A program made the position numbers and the translations under genes. The notes under the pieces were generated by a model that worked only from the letters and a program-made list of their open reading frames with translations, was not told where the DNA came from and did not search any database. Below are positions 1 through 12,281 of a stretch of DNA of 64,000 nt, in pieces (the stretch's first letter is position 1; the number at the start of each line of letters is the position of its first letter). The stretch comes from Phlebopus portentosus (lineage: Eukaryota; Basidiomycota; Agaricomycetes; Boletales; Boletinellaceae): NCBI GenBank assembly GCA_037892935.1, contig JAYXKI010000006.1, positions 1,302,001-1,366,000 of the forward strand. The letters run 5' to 3'.

Positions 1-1349
1 ATACAGCAGTACTCGCCCGGTTCCTTCTGACCTTGATGCTCCCTTGTTAAGACCGAGCGGGTCCCCATCACAAACAGGACTACGCGAATTGACCTTCCCT
101 GCTCCTCTCGCATACGCCGATCTGGACATGACAAATGGCAGCAGTAGTTCCAGTAAGAGCAGACCGCCTTCGGACAGCGGTGATACTGCGGCCCGTTCCT
201 CTTCCTTCAGCTCGAAGATGGTCGTTCCAAAGTCTCTCAAACGGCACAGCAAAAAATGGGGTCCAGAAAATGGAAGCCTCGAATCAGACTTACGGAAATC
301 CAAACGTGACCGCAGCACCTCTCGGATTTCCATCTTTGGAGGACAACGTCCCCCACCGTTGCCACAGCCTTCAACCGAGCCCGATGCGTTGCGGTACTAT
401 TCTGGGAGCTGGCGACGCTCGTACTACGTTCCGCCACCGAGCGATGATGGCGTATTGAAGCCGCCCAAGCGCAGATTTGTAACATCACGCTATTCGAGCA
501 ACTCATCGCTTGGAAGCTCGCCATCTCCGAGTTCCAGCAGACTCGCCGCAACTCCTAATAACGCCTCGTCGCCGCATGACCTTTATTCTGCTACGACCAG
601 AAGTCGGGCGCCGATTTTACGTGTATTTGTTCCCTGTGCTGAGTTCACCGATGAAGTCATAACAGCATGCGAAGACCAGCTCATTGACGACGGCCTTTGG
701 GAACACATGTCCGTTGGCGACGTTGTATGCAATTTTGGTTACGTTCCTCTTGCCGAGGAACCAGAAGAAAATGGGCAGGAAAAAGATCATAGGCGGTGGC
801 TTGTTTTCACCGGCGCGCAGCTGGAAATATACCGTCCGACGCAGCCTCCTCCTATTACGGGTGCACTCAGTCTTCCTTCTCCTTTATATTACACGCATAT
901 ACTCCCCCCTTTCATAAACCCACGATTGCGCCTTATCCTCCCATCATTTCGTGCTCATTACTCTCTTGCACCGTTGGCTACGAGGGTTACTTCGCCTCAG
1001 ACTCCTGGAGGATATGCACGTGTGAAGACTTTTGCATGGCTTGCGAGCTTCGATGTCTACTCTTCCCCTGGCTCGCTTGTAAGCTCGGGATGGGCTGGTG
1101 AATGGGTCCTTCAGGGCGAAGGCACGCCGGAAGGCAAGATTGCTTTGCAAGACGCTCTCCGCGGCGGTCAGGAGACCGAGCACGAGTACGAGGTCATGCT
1201 TGAGAACTGCGGCGCAGGGAAACTTTGGCTTAGGTCGGTCCCGAGGCTGATATTCTTTTCCTCTTGGCGTGTTGCCTTGCTAACAATAGTTATTTTCTTC
1301 CCAGGATGATTGCTTCTGCCCCGAGTGCGAGGCGATCGGATTGTACTAA
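1..1349 (+). CDS. 3' part of an unrecognised fungal protein
   Basis: The frame is open to the left edge, so the gene is 5'-partial; the first available initiator-like codon (TTG at 44) is not a convincing start. Two exons are proposed: 1-1237 and 1305-1349, with a 67 bp intron (donor gtcccg, branch-like gctaac near 1279, acceptor cccag). Splicing gives a compact Cys-rich end, DDCFCPECEAIGLY, followed by TAA. The N-terminal half is Ser/Arg/Pro-rich and disordered-looking; the second half (from about 615) looks folded, with LRVFVPCAEF and a GDVVCNFGYVP motif. The four closing cysteines/acidic residues look like a small metal-binding or exposed tail. I do not recognise the family. The next gene lies about 680 bp downstream on the same strand. 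Confidence 0.72.
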
Positions 1350-2028
1350 CCTTCGGACTTTCTCAGTGGATTGAACTTTTCTTATTTTGTTCATCTCTCT
1401 TCTGACCGCACTGAATACTTTTATCAACTTTTGTTCATATATCACAATCCAATGCCTCGTCTATCTCCTAACACATCCCCATTCACATTCGCATATTGTC
1501 TTATTTTGCTATTTCCCATCTCATCCAGTCTTTCTTGCGTCTGTCAGCATAACTCACTTTCATCTGACTGAATCTCGCATCTATTCATTTTTTCTTCCCT
1601 TCATCTCTCCTCAACGCATTAGCTCATGTCTGCTCTGCAATCATTCATTCATTTACAAACAACACATCAACGTTTACAAAAACACTATTTTCTGTCTTCC
1701 CTTTTTCATCACTTTTTCACCTTCATTTGCGCTGTGGACATTTTTTTCCTACCCTAGGCTGAGAACATTCTTACATATTTCTTCTATAGTTTAGTAGATG
1801 TACAGCGCCGTTTTTGATTGTTGTACGCAACTCTGTACATGTACTTTATTAGCAAAGTACTTAAAAATAATAATGAAGCTGGCCGATGAGCCTGATACCG
1901 CGTTTGGTAACTGCCGATCATTCAATGGTCGGCTGGAAAGGTGTTTCAATTTCCGCGTGCGCGCGTCTGCATTCAAGTTTCCTTCTGAACTCTTTTAGAC
2001 CATCTCGTCCGCAGTTCTCTTCATCATC
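1350..2028. other. T/C-rich intergenic region
   Basis: This is the 3' flank of the gene ending at 1349 and the 5' flank of the RRM gene starting at 2029. It is strongly pyrimidine-rich on the plus strand, with short open frames of low-complexity composition. I see no gene, tRNA or repeat in it. Confidence 0.6.
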
Positions 2029-3572
2029 ATGCCAGCGCTCGTCAAGACTCTGCCCAGGAAGAAAGGGAGCTCGAAAAGCACTGCCCCAGGTCCTGGGAAG
2101 ACTTCGGCGTCGGTGACGCCTGCGAAACGGAAAAAACATGCGTTGATGCTTGACGATGAGGACGATGAGGATGAGGACAACGTAGAGGCGGAGTCGGAGA
2201 TGCAGAAGAAGGCGAAAAATCTAAAGGGAAAGGAAAAGGCTAAGGCTAAGGATGTAGAGGTGAAGCCTAAGCCTAAAGACAAGGTACCTGTACCGGCTAG
2301 GAAGGCAGAAGTGAAGGAGAAGGATAAAAGTCGAAAGACAGATGGAAAGGAGGAGGAAGTGACGAAGAGGGCAACGGGCAAAAAAGGTGTAGCGATGGGA
2401 ACGCTGAAGGGAAGCACTGCAACTGAGAGCAAGACGAAGCGCAGGAAAGCGCTGACTTTCTGGTCGGAATCTTCAGATGCAGAAGCTGACTCGGGCGAAA
2501 GCGATGAAGAGGAGGATGAAGACGAAGATGAGGCTGAAAGCGAGGTCGGATCCTCAGATGACGACAAGAGTGACGGGACGCAGAAAGAAGCTGGTGCCAG
2601 CTCAGACCAGGATGAAGCAGTCTCTGGGGAGGAGGAGGAAGATGCCGATGCCGATGAAGATGAAGAAACGCACCTACGCGGATTCTCGTCCAACGAATCC
2701 GACTCCTCTGACGAAGAGGACGAAGATGAAGCCGTCAACAAAGCCCCGCCGATCGATGTTGGGAAGTTACCCACCGTAGCGAAAGACGATGCAACGGTGA
2801 AGAGAAAACTTGACAAGGCGAAGAAGCAGGCGGTAAGTCGATGCGTTTATCGCTCGCCTTCGTATTTCACATTTCTGTTCCTTCCATCTGTCGCTAATAT
2901 TCTTTTTCTTCTGGCTTTCTATAGTCGGGGGAAAGAGGGGTCATATACCTCGGTCGCATACCGCACGGATTCTACGAAGACCAAATGAGGGCGTATTTCT
3001 CTCAATTCGGAGATGTCACTCGACTGCGACTTTCTCGAAACAAGAAGGTTCGCTCTTTTTTCTCCTCATACACCCTTAAACTCACAAGGAGCCCTTAGAC
3101 CGGCCGATCAAAACACTACGCCTTCATCGAGTTCAAATCTGCTGCAGTCGCTCAAATCGTCGCAGAAACGATGGACAACTATCTCTTAATGGGACATCTT
3201 CTTCAATGCAAGCTCGTCCCCAAGGAAGAAGTGCATCCCGAACTCTGGATCGGGTCGAATCGAAAGTTCAGAAAGGTGCCGATGGCGAGACTTGAAAGAC
3301 TCCAGCAGAACAAAGTTAGTGTTCCTTTTCTTTCCTTCCGCTTGAATGGATATTGAATATGATGTTTACTTGATAGACAAGGACTGCTGTTCAGAAGAAG
3401 AAAATCGAGAGGCGTGCACTGAAGCGCCAGGAGCAAAAGAAGCGAAAATTAGAAGCACTGGGCATTGATTATGACATGGCGCCATTTTCTTATGTGAGTA
3501 ACTTATTTTATAATAGTCTATGGCGAGGTCCTAACACACTGATAGTCAAAAAAGAACAGGAAGGATGCCTAG
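2029..3572 (+). CDS. NOP15: NOP15/NIFK-like nucleolar RRM protein
   Basis: Five exons: 2029-2832, 2925-3047, 3099-3314, 3377-3493, 3546-3572, encoding 428 residues. Residues 1-268 are highly charged: lysine-rich, then acidic runs ([21 protein letters not shown]). The single RRM follows, with RNP2-like [14 protein letters not shown]1-like SKHYAFIEF and the post-RRM sequence [15 protein letters not shown] typical of the NOP15/NIFK family. The C-terminus is a basic helix ([18 protein letters not shown]) and the tail KKNRKDA. In yeast this family acts in 60S pre-ribosome assembly and ITS2 processing; nucleolar location is inferred from family and charge pattern. The long acidic N-terminus is larger than in yeast Nop15. 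Introns are 50-90 bp with canonical GT-AG ends. Confidence 0.9.
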
Positions 3573-3779
3573 TCACTTTCTGATCGCCATCATTTGCGCA
3601 TATGCGTTCACCTTCACTTCTTGTCAGATCTAGTAATCTTTTTTTACCTACATGTGCGAATGAAGATACCGATACTGGAATTACTAAAGAGCAGTGGAGC
3701 GCATTTGCGTGTACTGTGCCTTTTATATGACAGGCCGGGTTATCGAGACATCAGAGTTGTCTATAAAGAATGTACGTAG

Positions 3780-5930
3780 CCATGTGCTGCTCATTTTGTA
3801 TTATAGGGAAAATGCTCTCGATGAGATCATACAAATTTTCCGCTCGTCCAGGGAAGTCGTAGTCAACGCAGGTATTGCCAGCATTAATATTATTCCTAAG
3901 CCATCAAGTCGAGAGGAATGCGTTTGCCGTGTGTGCGCAAGTTGTCTTCCTTTCAATCGGGACAGATCCCGATGTAATTCTACCTTTGAAAGCTTGGGTA
4001 CTTAAGCGGTAAAATGAGTATGAGTTGCTGACGGGTAACCAGCGCTTATGAGGAAGGCGATCGGAAGAGCTATACGACGTTGGTTCGTTGATGAGAATAG
4101 GAAAGGGGGGAACGAGCTTAGGTGAAAAGACGATAATACGTTCGTTTCAGGAATCAGGATCCGTTCGTTCAAAGGTGTGTTACAGATATTGGTTCCAATC
4201 CACATATACATTCCAAAGCACAGGCCCCAAAGCAAAGAACCTCCGCGAGTTTCGTCTTGTTCTTCCCTAACGATGCACCAATTGAATGCTCCAACCCGTT
4301 CAGCGACCCTAGACGATGCGTCTGCGATGCAAGAAAGATCGTAACTTCGTGTGCAGGTGTCGTGGTGCTGGTACAATCTTCTTCCGACGTAGTCTTCCAT
4401 GAATGCAAAAATACCTGACTGATCACAGCATGTCGTGAAAGAATGATATGAGATTGGCATAGGTGATGCGGGCCTGTGACGATTAGATGGCACATGATGA
4501 TAAGAGTAGGATGCGACATACTTCAAACTCGCGACCAGCCTCCGTTCATCCTGGATAGCCGTCAACGCTCTGGCTTCAAGCACATTTCGGTTGCCAATAC
4601 CGGTGCTATCAGCCTTTCCGAACCCTACCACTCACTATTTGGATGATCATCTGCAGCCGGCACCCGTCGGTAACCCTCATGGCTATAGCAGACGTCGGTC
4701 CAATCAGGGTGGCAGGTGTTGCGTTTCCTCCGGTGGCCCGTAGGCCTGGTCGCCGTGCGAACACTGTTGGCATTCCGGAACGCTCAGCGACCTTTCCGCC
4801 TCCACTCGTGTGGGATCGATGGCATTGAAAGTCTAACCTGTGAGCCCGTCGGCTACTCAGTCTCTTTGGACCGAGCGGTGCAGACATGCCGATCTACCCA
4901 AGGAGGAATGCGAGCCGTGCACTGTCCCGATGCACCGACCGCGACGTGCGACTTACATTTGTGTGCAAAGCACATCTCATGCGCAGTCGGAGGGTGGTGG
5001 TACGGCGGCATAACCGGCAACACGCTATCCAGTGTTTTTTTCATAGCGTCTGTCGATGACTACATCAAGTGTCTTTTTCGTTGAACTACTTGTCGGATGG
5101 GCGACTATATGCGAGCATCCGGAGCGGATGGAGTGGCAATATTAGTACTCGAACGAGGGTGGAACGAGGTACTCGATGAAGGAAGAATGTGACAGACGAA
5201 CCTATGAGGTCAGTGTCGCCACTGCCGCCAGTAGGCGGCGGGCGATACAGGAACACATGGGAGGATGCACGGTAGGTAGTGCGAGAACACGATGATGAGA
5301 CCTCGAGGGTCTGAGAGAGGGCCATGGTACGGTCGGCGATGAGAGATGGAAGCTACCAAAAGGGATAAGAGACGATGGTGGAAGGTGAAAGAGATGCATG
5401 AGGCCGAAGAGCGAGAGGGGGCAGCCTTTTATAACCTGGAAAATGGCAGACGGTGGCAGTGAGGCAAATAAGGTTTATGTGGCTACTAGCTTAGACTCGG
5501 ACTAGCGCAAAACCGCAATAGGGAAATTGACTCGAACAATTCCAGTTCTCAGACAAAGGACATTCTGGACGGTTGGGGGCTGAAGTATCGCGGCAAGCAT
5601 ACTACACTTTAGCTGAAGACAGACCGTAGATCGAATTTCGGTTGTTGGCGTGGCATGAGGCACAGAAAGATCGTGTTGTTGTCGTTTGTTGACGCGTTTT
5701 ATTGAGGCACGTGATGCTTGTCTTCCGAATCCGGTAACGACTCGAGCTTCAAGTTAGTGCAGGCTTGAGTTCAACATGTGAAGAACGTCTTCTCCTTCTC
5801 CTTCTGTCTATCATAGGCATTCAGGCTATAAAAATTCGGATTTATTGTTATTACTACTAGGTTTAGGCTAAATGTTTTGACTGCAAGACACATTCTTTTT
5901 GTCCTTGATGATTTTTCTTTTTCGCGACAA
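3780..5930 (-). repeat. R repeat unit, copy 1 (inverted relative to copy 2)
   Basis: About 2.15 kb whose reverse complement matches 39500-41660. In the presumed first exon (5325-5202 against 40113-40236) I count 4 differences in 124 nt. Read on the minus strand it starts with an E-box CACGTG (5708-5713), a TATA box (TATAAAAG at 5433-5426), an ATG at 5325 and a 41-codon open exon with a plausible GT donor after 5202. Downstream segments are open in different frames in different copies, so the unit looks like a decaying gene with its promoter rather than a transposon. I see no terminal inverted repeats or transposase. Boundaries are approximate, set where similarity to copy 2 fades. Function unknown. 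Confidence 0.75.
5426..5433 (-). promoter_or_regulatory. TATA box of R copy 1
   Basis: TATAAAAG on the minus strand, about 100 bp upstream of the ATG at 5325; the same box and spacing occur in R copy 2 (40005-40012). Confidence 0.55.
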
Positions 5931-6513
5931 TGGACAAAAACTTCGGGCTATGTACCGTTCCAAGAGCGGGGTGTGTATATGTAACCATCCAGTCCGAAGG
6001 ATAGTGTCAATACCTTTTGCCATGGATCCTGGAAGGATCGGTTCGAAGATCATAGAGAGACGGCTGCTCCATAAATTCTGCCAGTGGAACGAAGCATTCC
6101 AAAATATTTCATGGAAGATGTATCGCTGGACTAGGTCTTCAATTCAATGCAAACGGGATTAGAAGACGCGACCCTATAGTCTACGTGCTGCAAAGACATT
6201 TCCATACAATTGATAGAACTTTGTTTCTCTGTGAGCCTGATGCTCGAGGTCTCCAATTCTGGTTGCTGAAGAGAAAAGATGGTAAATTACGAACGTACGA
6301 CTGACGTAAGTCGAATAACAGCACAGAAAATTGCATCACACAGCAAAGCATTGATATTGAGAGAGGGAATGTCCATGTAGGTGGATCTTTGCCGGAAGAA
6401 AGGTAGCTCAGGGAGGAAAGGTGTGATGCAAAAGTGGAAAGTAGCTGCCTTACGTACATCGTACAAGTGAACAAGACAACAAGATCGTTGTTGTCCGAAT
6501 ATATTACTGATTA
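5931..6513. other. Intergenic region downstream of PP2A-C
   Basis: It lies between the edge of R copy 1 and the stop codon of the minus-strand PP2A gene, so part of it should be the PP2A 3' UTR. The open frames here (for example 6181-6474 minus) show no recognisable domain. Confidence 0.5.
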
Positions 6514-7804
6514 TTACTGATTAGAGATTGAAATTAAGAAAATTAGCATCAAAGATAGCTTTAGGGATGGAGCTACTCACCAGGAAGTAGTCCGGCACAC
6601 GACGAGATACTAAAGGCTCACCAGCTCGCGGTGCCGGATCGAACTGTAGACTAAGCGTCCTTGTTAGTCCATGAAGAATGATTCGACTGACATGACAGGA
6701 CTCACAAGGTGTAGGCTAATTTTTCGTCGATCTCCATGATCGCTGCCTGATTGCCGCATCTATAGCAATAATTCGGTGCACTGAAGATAGTTACTACGTT
6801 TCGATCCTGACTCCAGTTATAACCTGGGATATATGTTGATATTGGGGCCATGGGAATAGAAACAACACGGTACGCACCTTCCATAACCAACTGATGCGCA
6901 CGAGCGACGAGAGTGAGCCCGTTGCTGTGGTTGAAGGCTTCTGAGATATCCTGCCCGAAAGTGTACCCTGCACCACGAGGTGAGATACCCCAGCCACATC
7001 GATCGTCCGGGTCAGACCACAACAGATCACACATAGGCCCTTCGTGCGGTACCTCCTGCACACGGTCAATGGATCGGACTTGATCAAGGGTATCTATAGA
7101 GGGTGAGAGGCCACCATGAAGGCAAAAGATCTGGAAAAGCAATGATGCAATGATCAGCCATATGTAGCATGTCTTCCATCAATGATGTGTCGACATACTT
7201 GATTTTCGATGAGGGCGGTTAAGGGAAGGAAGTCGAAGAGATCTGTGAAGTAGCGCCAGACGTTGGCATTCCCGTACTTTCGAAGGCACTCGTCATAGAA
7301 GCCATACACCTGTGTTATCTGGCGCGATTCGTGATTGCCGCGAAGGACGGTGACGCGATCGCGGTACCGGAGTTTGAGGGCGACCAACAGCGTTACGGTC
7401 TCCACAGAGTAGTAACCACGATCGACGTAATCACCCATGAAGAGGTAATTTGTGTCTGGTGAGTTGCCACCGATCCGGAAGAGCTCGGTGAGGTCGTGCT
7501 ATTCGAAATGGACGCTTAAAATTGGGATATTTAAGAACTGAGGGTCGAGGGTACGTACGAATTGGCCATGGATGTCCCCGCATACTGTTACGGGGCACCT
7601 TACGGGTTGAACATTGGACTCCTCCATCAGAATTTCTCGGGTCTAGTAACATTACACGAGAACGCATACATCTCAGCGACTTTGTCCTGAACAAGGGCAC
7701 GCGAGAGGAAAGCTGACCTTTTCGCAGAGACGTTTTACGTTATCTTCGGACAACTGTTTGCAGTCTGCGAGCTGCTCGATCCATTTGTCTAATTCTTGTT
7801 CCAT
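6514..7804 (-). CDS. PPH21: Ser/Thr protein phosphatase PP2A catalytic subunit
   Basis: Seven exons (minus): 7804-7718, 7642-7559, 7498-7199, 7130-6878, 6823-6706, 6650-6581 and 6516-6514; 304 residues, the normal PP2A-C length. Metallophosphatase motifs are intact: GDIHGQF (residues 51-57), GDYVDRG (79-85), RGNHES (110-115) and [11 protein letters not shown] near the end. The protein ends VPDYFL, the conserved tail whose last Leu is carboxymethylated and controls B-subunit binding. The start ATG at 7804 gives the family N-terminus [12 protein letters not shown]; an upstream in-frame ATG at 7972 overlaps the CCT5 promoter and is not needed. The last intron (6580-6517) separates the Leu codon from the stop, so exon 7 is only TAA. 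It is divergent from CCT5. Confidence 0.95.
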
Positions 7805-7970
7805 TTCTTGATCTAGTGTGAAATCGTGTAAGTGGTGCGAGTCTAAGTCTGTGTTGCGTGCCTCTCGGGCCAAAGTTGCTGAATGAATGTCGTATGTGTG
7901 TGACAGGCTGTGACTGCAAGTCTCCAGAATCGCGTCGCGCATTCGTCGCGCACTAGAGCAACCTACAACC
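7805..7970. promoter_or_regulatory. Bidirectional promoter PP2A-C / CCT5
   Basis: Only 166 bp separate the PP2A-C start (7804, minus) and the CCT5 start (7971, plus), so both 5' UTRs and promoters must lie here. I see no clear TATA box, as expected for housekeeping genes. Confidence 0.7.
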
Positions 7971-10210
7971 ATGGACCAGCAAGCCGTCTATGCAACCGAC
8001 GAGGTGCGCATATACCTGCGAAAGATGGAGTTCGGAAACAAACTTATGTTTATATGCAGTACGGGCGACCCTTCATCATTGTTAGGGAGCAGCAGAAGAA
8101 AACACGGAGTCATGGGGTCGAGGCAATAAAAGTAAGCACAGTCTGATCGTACTTTATGAGCACAGTGCTCATTTGGCAAACCAGTCGCATATCCTTGCAG
8201 CGCGGACGGTGGCGAACATCGTCAAGACGTCGTTGGGACCCAGAGGTAGCTTGTTTTTGGATTGATATGAGTCATGCACTGACGCATGTCGTGCAGGCCT
8301 GGACAAAATCCTGATCTCGCCAGACGGTGATATCACGGTCACGAACGATGGTGCTACGATTCTTGGAAAGATGGAAGTCGAGCATCAAATCGCAAAGCTC
8401 CTTGTCCAGCTCTCAAAGAGTCAAGATGATGAGATCGGTGACGGTACAACCGGTGTTGTCGGTTAGTAGTAATTATTCATTCCCGTTACGTTCTGGTATT
8501 CTAAAATTACGATTTAGTCCTTGCTGGTGCACTGCTCGAACAGAGCGAGGCTTTGCTTGATCGAGGAATCCACCCAACTCGAATAGCCGATGGTTTCGAG
8601 CGAGCTTGCGTTTTGGCTGTCAAGCATTTAGACAGCATTTCCGACACTGTCGAGTTCTCGAAAACGAATACGTTGAACCTATTCAAAACAGCGAAGACAG
8701 CTCTGGGGAGTAAAATGTATAATCAGTCTTACGTGCAAAAGAATGTTACTAATGTTTGGAAGGACAGTGTGTCTAAGGAGCATGATCGATTTGCACAAAT
8801 CGCTATTGATGCTGTGCTTTCTGTTGCCGACCTACAACGAAAAGACGTACTTTTTGATCTCATTAAGGTCGATGGCAAAGTTGGTGGCTCTCTTGCAGAT
8901 ACTGCTCTCATCAAGGGAGTGTTAGTCGACAAAGACATGTCACATCCTGGAATGCCGAGTACGGTTAGGGACGCGCGTATTGCGATCCTCACATGTCCAT
9001 TTGAGCCGCCGCGCCCGAAGACAAAACACAAGCTCGACATCACAAGCGTGGAAGAGTTCAAGAAGCTACGAGAGTACGAAAAAGAGAAGTTTACGGATAT
9101 GATAAAACGCGTGAAGGACACTGGCGCAAATCTCGTCATCTGCCAATGGGGCTTCGACGATGAAGCAAATCATTTGCTCATGCAGAACGATCTACCTGCG
9201 GTGAGATGGGTCGGTGGACCCGAGATTGAGGTAAGTTTTATTGCATCGGATCGTTTCATTTCTTAACCGATCGTACTCTACGCTAGCTTATCGCGATCGC
9301 AACAAACGGACGAATTGTCCCGCGATTCGAAGATCTATCCCCAGAAAAGCTCGGAAAAGCTGGCATTGTACGGGAGGTTACTTTTGGTACTACGAAAGAC
9401 AAGATGCTTGTTATTGAAGAATGCGCAAATACGCGAGCTGTTACCGTTTTCGTTCGCGGGTCCAATAAAATGGTGAATCTCATATTTTTTTAACCGAAGT
9501 TAATAGAACGAAGGCTAATGAAATCTCAACTATTTCAGATTATTGACGAAGCGAAGCGTGCATTACATGATGCTATCTGCGTAGTGCGAAACCTAGTCGT
9601 CGATAATCGTGTCGTGTATGGCGGCGGGGCGGCTGATATCAGTTGTTCGACAGCTGTTGCAAAGGCTGCGGATGAGGTTTGTAAATGCTATCTCTTTAGT
9701 ATTGCCACTGACTTTTTTTGGTCAATCAGATCCCAAGCATCGAGCAATACGCGATGCGTGCCTTCGCATCTGCTTTGGACTCTGTGCCACTCGCACTCGC
9801 AGAGAATTCTGGCTTGTCGCCGATTGAAACGCTTGCAGAGGTACGCAGCCGGCAAGTCGCCGAAGGGAATCCGCTTCTTGGTATCGATTGCATGGGTACC
9901 GGTGACAACGGTAAGTAACTTTGCTCCTCGGATGCTTCCCTATAGGCTCACCATCTGGTTCAAGACATGAAGCGGCAGTTCGTGTATGATCCACTTATTT
10001 CAAAACGGCAACAGTACTTGTTAGCGACTCAAGTACGTTCTCCGCCTCTTCGGCGTTGCTTTATTCTAATGGATTCTATTTATCTCCAGCTTGCAAGAGC
10101 CGTCCTCAAAATAGGTCAGTGGCCATACCGGATTGCCAACAAGAAGCAGTTTTCTAACCTATTTATTCTTTGCAGACGACGTGATTGTCGCAGGTCAGGA
10201 TTCTGAGTAG
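7971..10210 (+). CDS. CCT5: CCT5, TCP-1/CCT chaperonin epsilon subunit
   Basis: Eleven exons: 7971-8003, 8060-8131, 8185-8245, 8297-8461, 8518-9230, 9287-9472, 9539-9676, 9730-9910, 9965-10032, 10090-10114, 10176-10210; 558 residues, the usual size. The chaperonin motifs SLGPRGLDKI, NDGATIL and [12 protein letters not shown] (residues 103-114) are intact. The epsilon-specific [13 protein letters not shown] and [11 protein letters not shown], and the C-terminal YGGGAADIS and [10 protein letters not shown], distinguish it from the other CCT subunits. It forms one position of the hetero-octameric cytosolic ring that folds actin and tubulin. Exons 9-11 are very short (68, 25 and 35 nt) but all junctions keep phase and are GT-AG. 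The stop TAG is at 10208-10210. The gene is convergent with the coiled-coil gene ending at 10435. Confidence 0.96.
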
Positions 10211-10434
10211 ATTAGAAGACAACTAGTGCAGATAATGTAGAAACAAACTTTTACATTGGCTCGATCGCGAGATCACACAGTCTGAGATGCCAAGTTGACG
10301 TTTGATCTCTATTTGGTTTCGAGGCGAAAGGGTATTGACACAGTCTAATAAGAACAAGCAAGAACAGTGCGATATACAGACAGCTATTGAAACGCTGCAA
10401 ACAGAGTACTTATAATATAATACACAATCCACGA

Positions 10435-12062
10435 CTATCGATCCAAAATCTGAACAATAGATTCGAGAACAACCCGAGGTTTGAGGACAACTCTTCTCTC
10501 AACCGTCTGCGGAGAGAAGTCCTTGCCATCCTTACCTTTATTCGTCAAGCACTGTAACCCGACTTCCGTCGTGCACAGAACACGACCTCTGCCCGGTCCA
10601 TATCCCTCATACACATTCTCCATAGTAACAGGATTGAACTCCCGCACGCTCTCGACGAAGAGAGGCTGGAAGTCGGTGCTCATGGTCCCCTCGCGGATGA
10701 TGAATGCGAATCGATTTGCGAGCTCTGCGATCCGCCGGAGCTGCGAGCGGTACTTCTGTGTGGCGCGTGTGAGGAGCTCTTCGACCTCTCCTGCGCCGCC
10801 GGCAGAGAGGACATTGGCGACGCCCCGGAGGCAGGTGTCGGTCACTTCATTCGTTGCGAGCTGGTCGATGTTGGGAGATAGAGCGCGGATGTGCGAGTGT
10901 GTAAGCGCTCGCCAGCGACTTGAGGTGGGCTGGGGTTCTGAGAAGAGAAGAGAAGAGAAGACAGATAAGATACAGGTCAAGTGAGGATGCGGGAAGCATA
11001 CCGGCTGCGTGCATGTGAGAGTAGATCTTGGAGAGGTGCGATTCGAGTTTGCCAGTTGATCCGAAGCAGAAGGACGACATTGCATGGGCGATGCATTGGC
11101 AGACGCAAGCTATATAATAATAATATACGAAACATATTCAGTCTTCGGTCATATTGAACATATAGACGCTCACCCTGTAAGGCGTACTGCAGTATCGTCG
11201 GATCCTGAGAATGGTCTCTTTTCTCAAGGACCTGTCGCAACTTCGAGCCAAAGCGCGCAGCGACTCGCTCGAGCGCCTTGCGTCGGCTCGCACTGGGTCC
11301 AGGCGCGGGCGACGGTGACGGTGTGTTCCTGCGAGATCCCACTGTCGCTGAACCAGAACCGTTCGCCGCGGGAGGGTGCATCGCTTCGCTGGCCGCGGCA
11401 GCAAACTGGAGTATTTCAGAGTTGATGTCCTTGACAGCCTGCACGAGATCGCTGCCCGCCCAGCGGTCCGTCTTGGTGAGGAATCGCTCCATCGAGCGTA
11501 CTTCCAGCCTGCGCTCCTCAGCGACCCGTCGGAGTTCAGTATTCTCAGCATCGAGCGTGCGATTCCTCTCCCTGAGCTGGTCGAGGAGTATGTCCTTTGT
11601 GCGGACCTGGGTCGAGGCCTCCCTGAAGGCTGATTGGAGCGCAATGTGTTTTTCGCGGAGAGATTTTAGCTCTGCCCTAAGGCGGGCGATCTCCTTTGCC
11701 TGGGGTGATTGATCCAGAGCGGGGTTTGGGGCGGCCAGGTCGTCGTGACGAATAGTACTAGTGCTACCAGTGTAATAGTTGTCTGCGTACACGATGCCCG
11801 CCTCGTGTGCAGCAGTCTCGGTCTCCCGGCCGTCCTCGTCGCTTACGTCGTCGTCGTCGTCGTCGTCGTATTCGCCGTAGAATTCGTCGTAAGCTGCGTT
11901 GTGAGAAATGGATGAACCGTCAGGGTTTGATGAAGAGATGCCAGAGTTGGGAACCCAGGTATTTGCTGAGCGCAGAGAAGTGGACGATGACGGGTGACGA
12001 TGAGCGTAGTTCGCAAGCGACGACGAGCCGAGGGAGCCGCCCGCGTTCTTGAGGGCGTACAT
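10435..12062 (-). CDS. Coiled-coil protein of unknown function
   Basis: Three exons (minus): 12062-11174, 11109-11002, 10937-10435; 499 residues. The N-terminus (1-120) is Ser/Asn-rich with an acidic run (EYDDDDDDDVSDEDG). Residues about 125-210 form a heptad-rich coiled coil (EIARLRAELKSLREKH and following), then a Pro/Ser linker. The C-terminal part after about residue 280 is helical and well conserved-looking (QVLEKRDHSQDPTILQYALQ, then a Cys-rich stretch and RATQKYRSQLRRIAELANRF). No enzymatic motif is visible. I do not recognise the family by name. It shares a roughly 220 bp divergent promoter with the Hsp70-like gene at 12282 and is convergent with CCT5 (224 bp between stops). A CTTCT-type repeat lies in the second intron. 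Confidence 0.8.
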
Positions 12063-12281
12063 GTGTCGATGAATAAATTATCTCACTTTAATGTGAATTT
12101 TTCGAGGAGGGAGGCCTCAAGGCGGGCACGAGGCATCACTTATTACTCTTCGAAGCACGTTCTCCTCGAGTCGAGTCGAGTCTGAGACTGCCTCCGGTTT
12201 ATCTACCCCCCTCCCTCCCTTTTCTTTTTCTTATCACCACTACCTCCCGCCCTCTTTTACCTAACAGTAGCCGGCAAAGAC
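12063..12281. promoter_or_regulatory. Divergent promoter with CT-rich tract
   Basis: 219 bp between two divergent starts (12062 minus, 12282 plus). A strong plus-strand pyrimidine tract at about 12198-12255 precedes the Hsp70-like ATG, a common fungal core-promoter feature. The direct repeat GAGTCGAGTCGAGTC at about 12168-12182 is also present. Confidence 0.5.

Noticed and set aside
1387..1794. 135-codon plus-strand frame
   Set aside because: Pyrimidine-rich UTR sequence with Ser/Phe/Leu/His composition and no domain.
1995..2816. 273-codon Ser-rich frame on the minus strand
   Set aside because: Antisense shadow of the acidic/Lys-rich region of the NOP15-like exon 1; GA-rich codons read backwards give Ser/Leu runs.
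7643..7717. A mini-exon DKVAE in PP2A-C
   Set aside because: Adding it would insert five residues in the conserved LCEK-TREIL junction; direct joining of 7718 to 7642 gives the family sequence.
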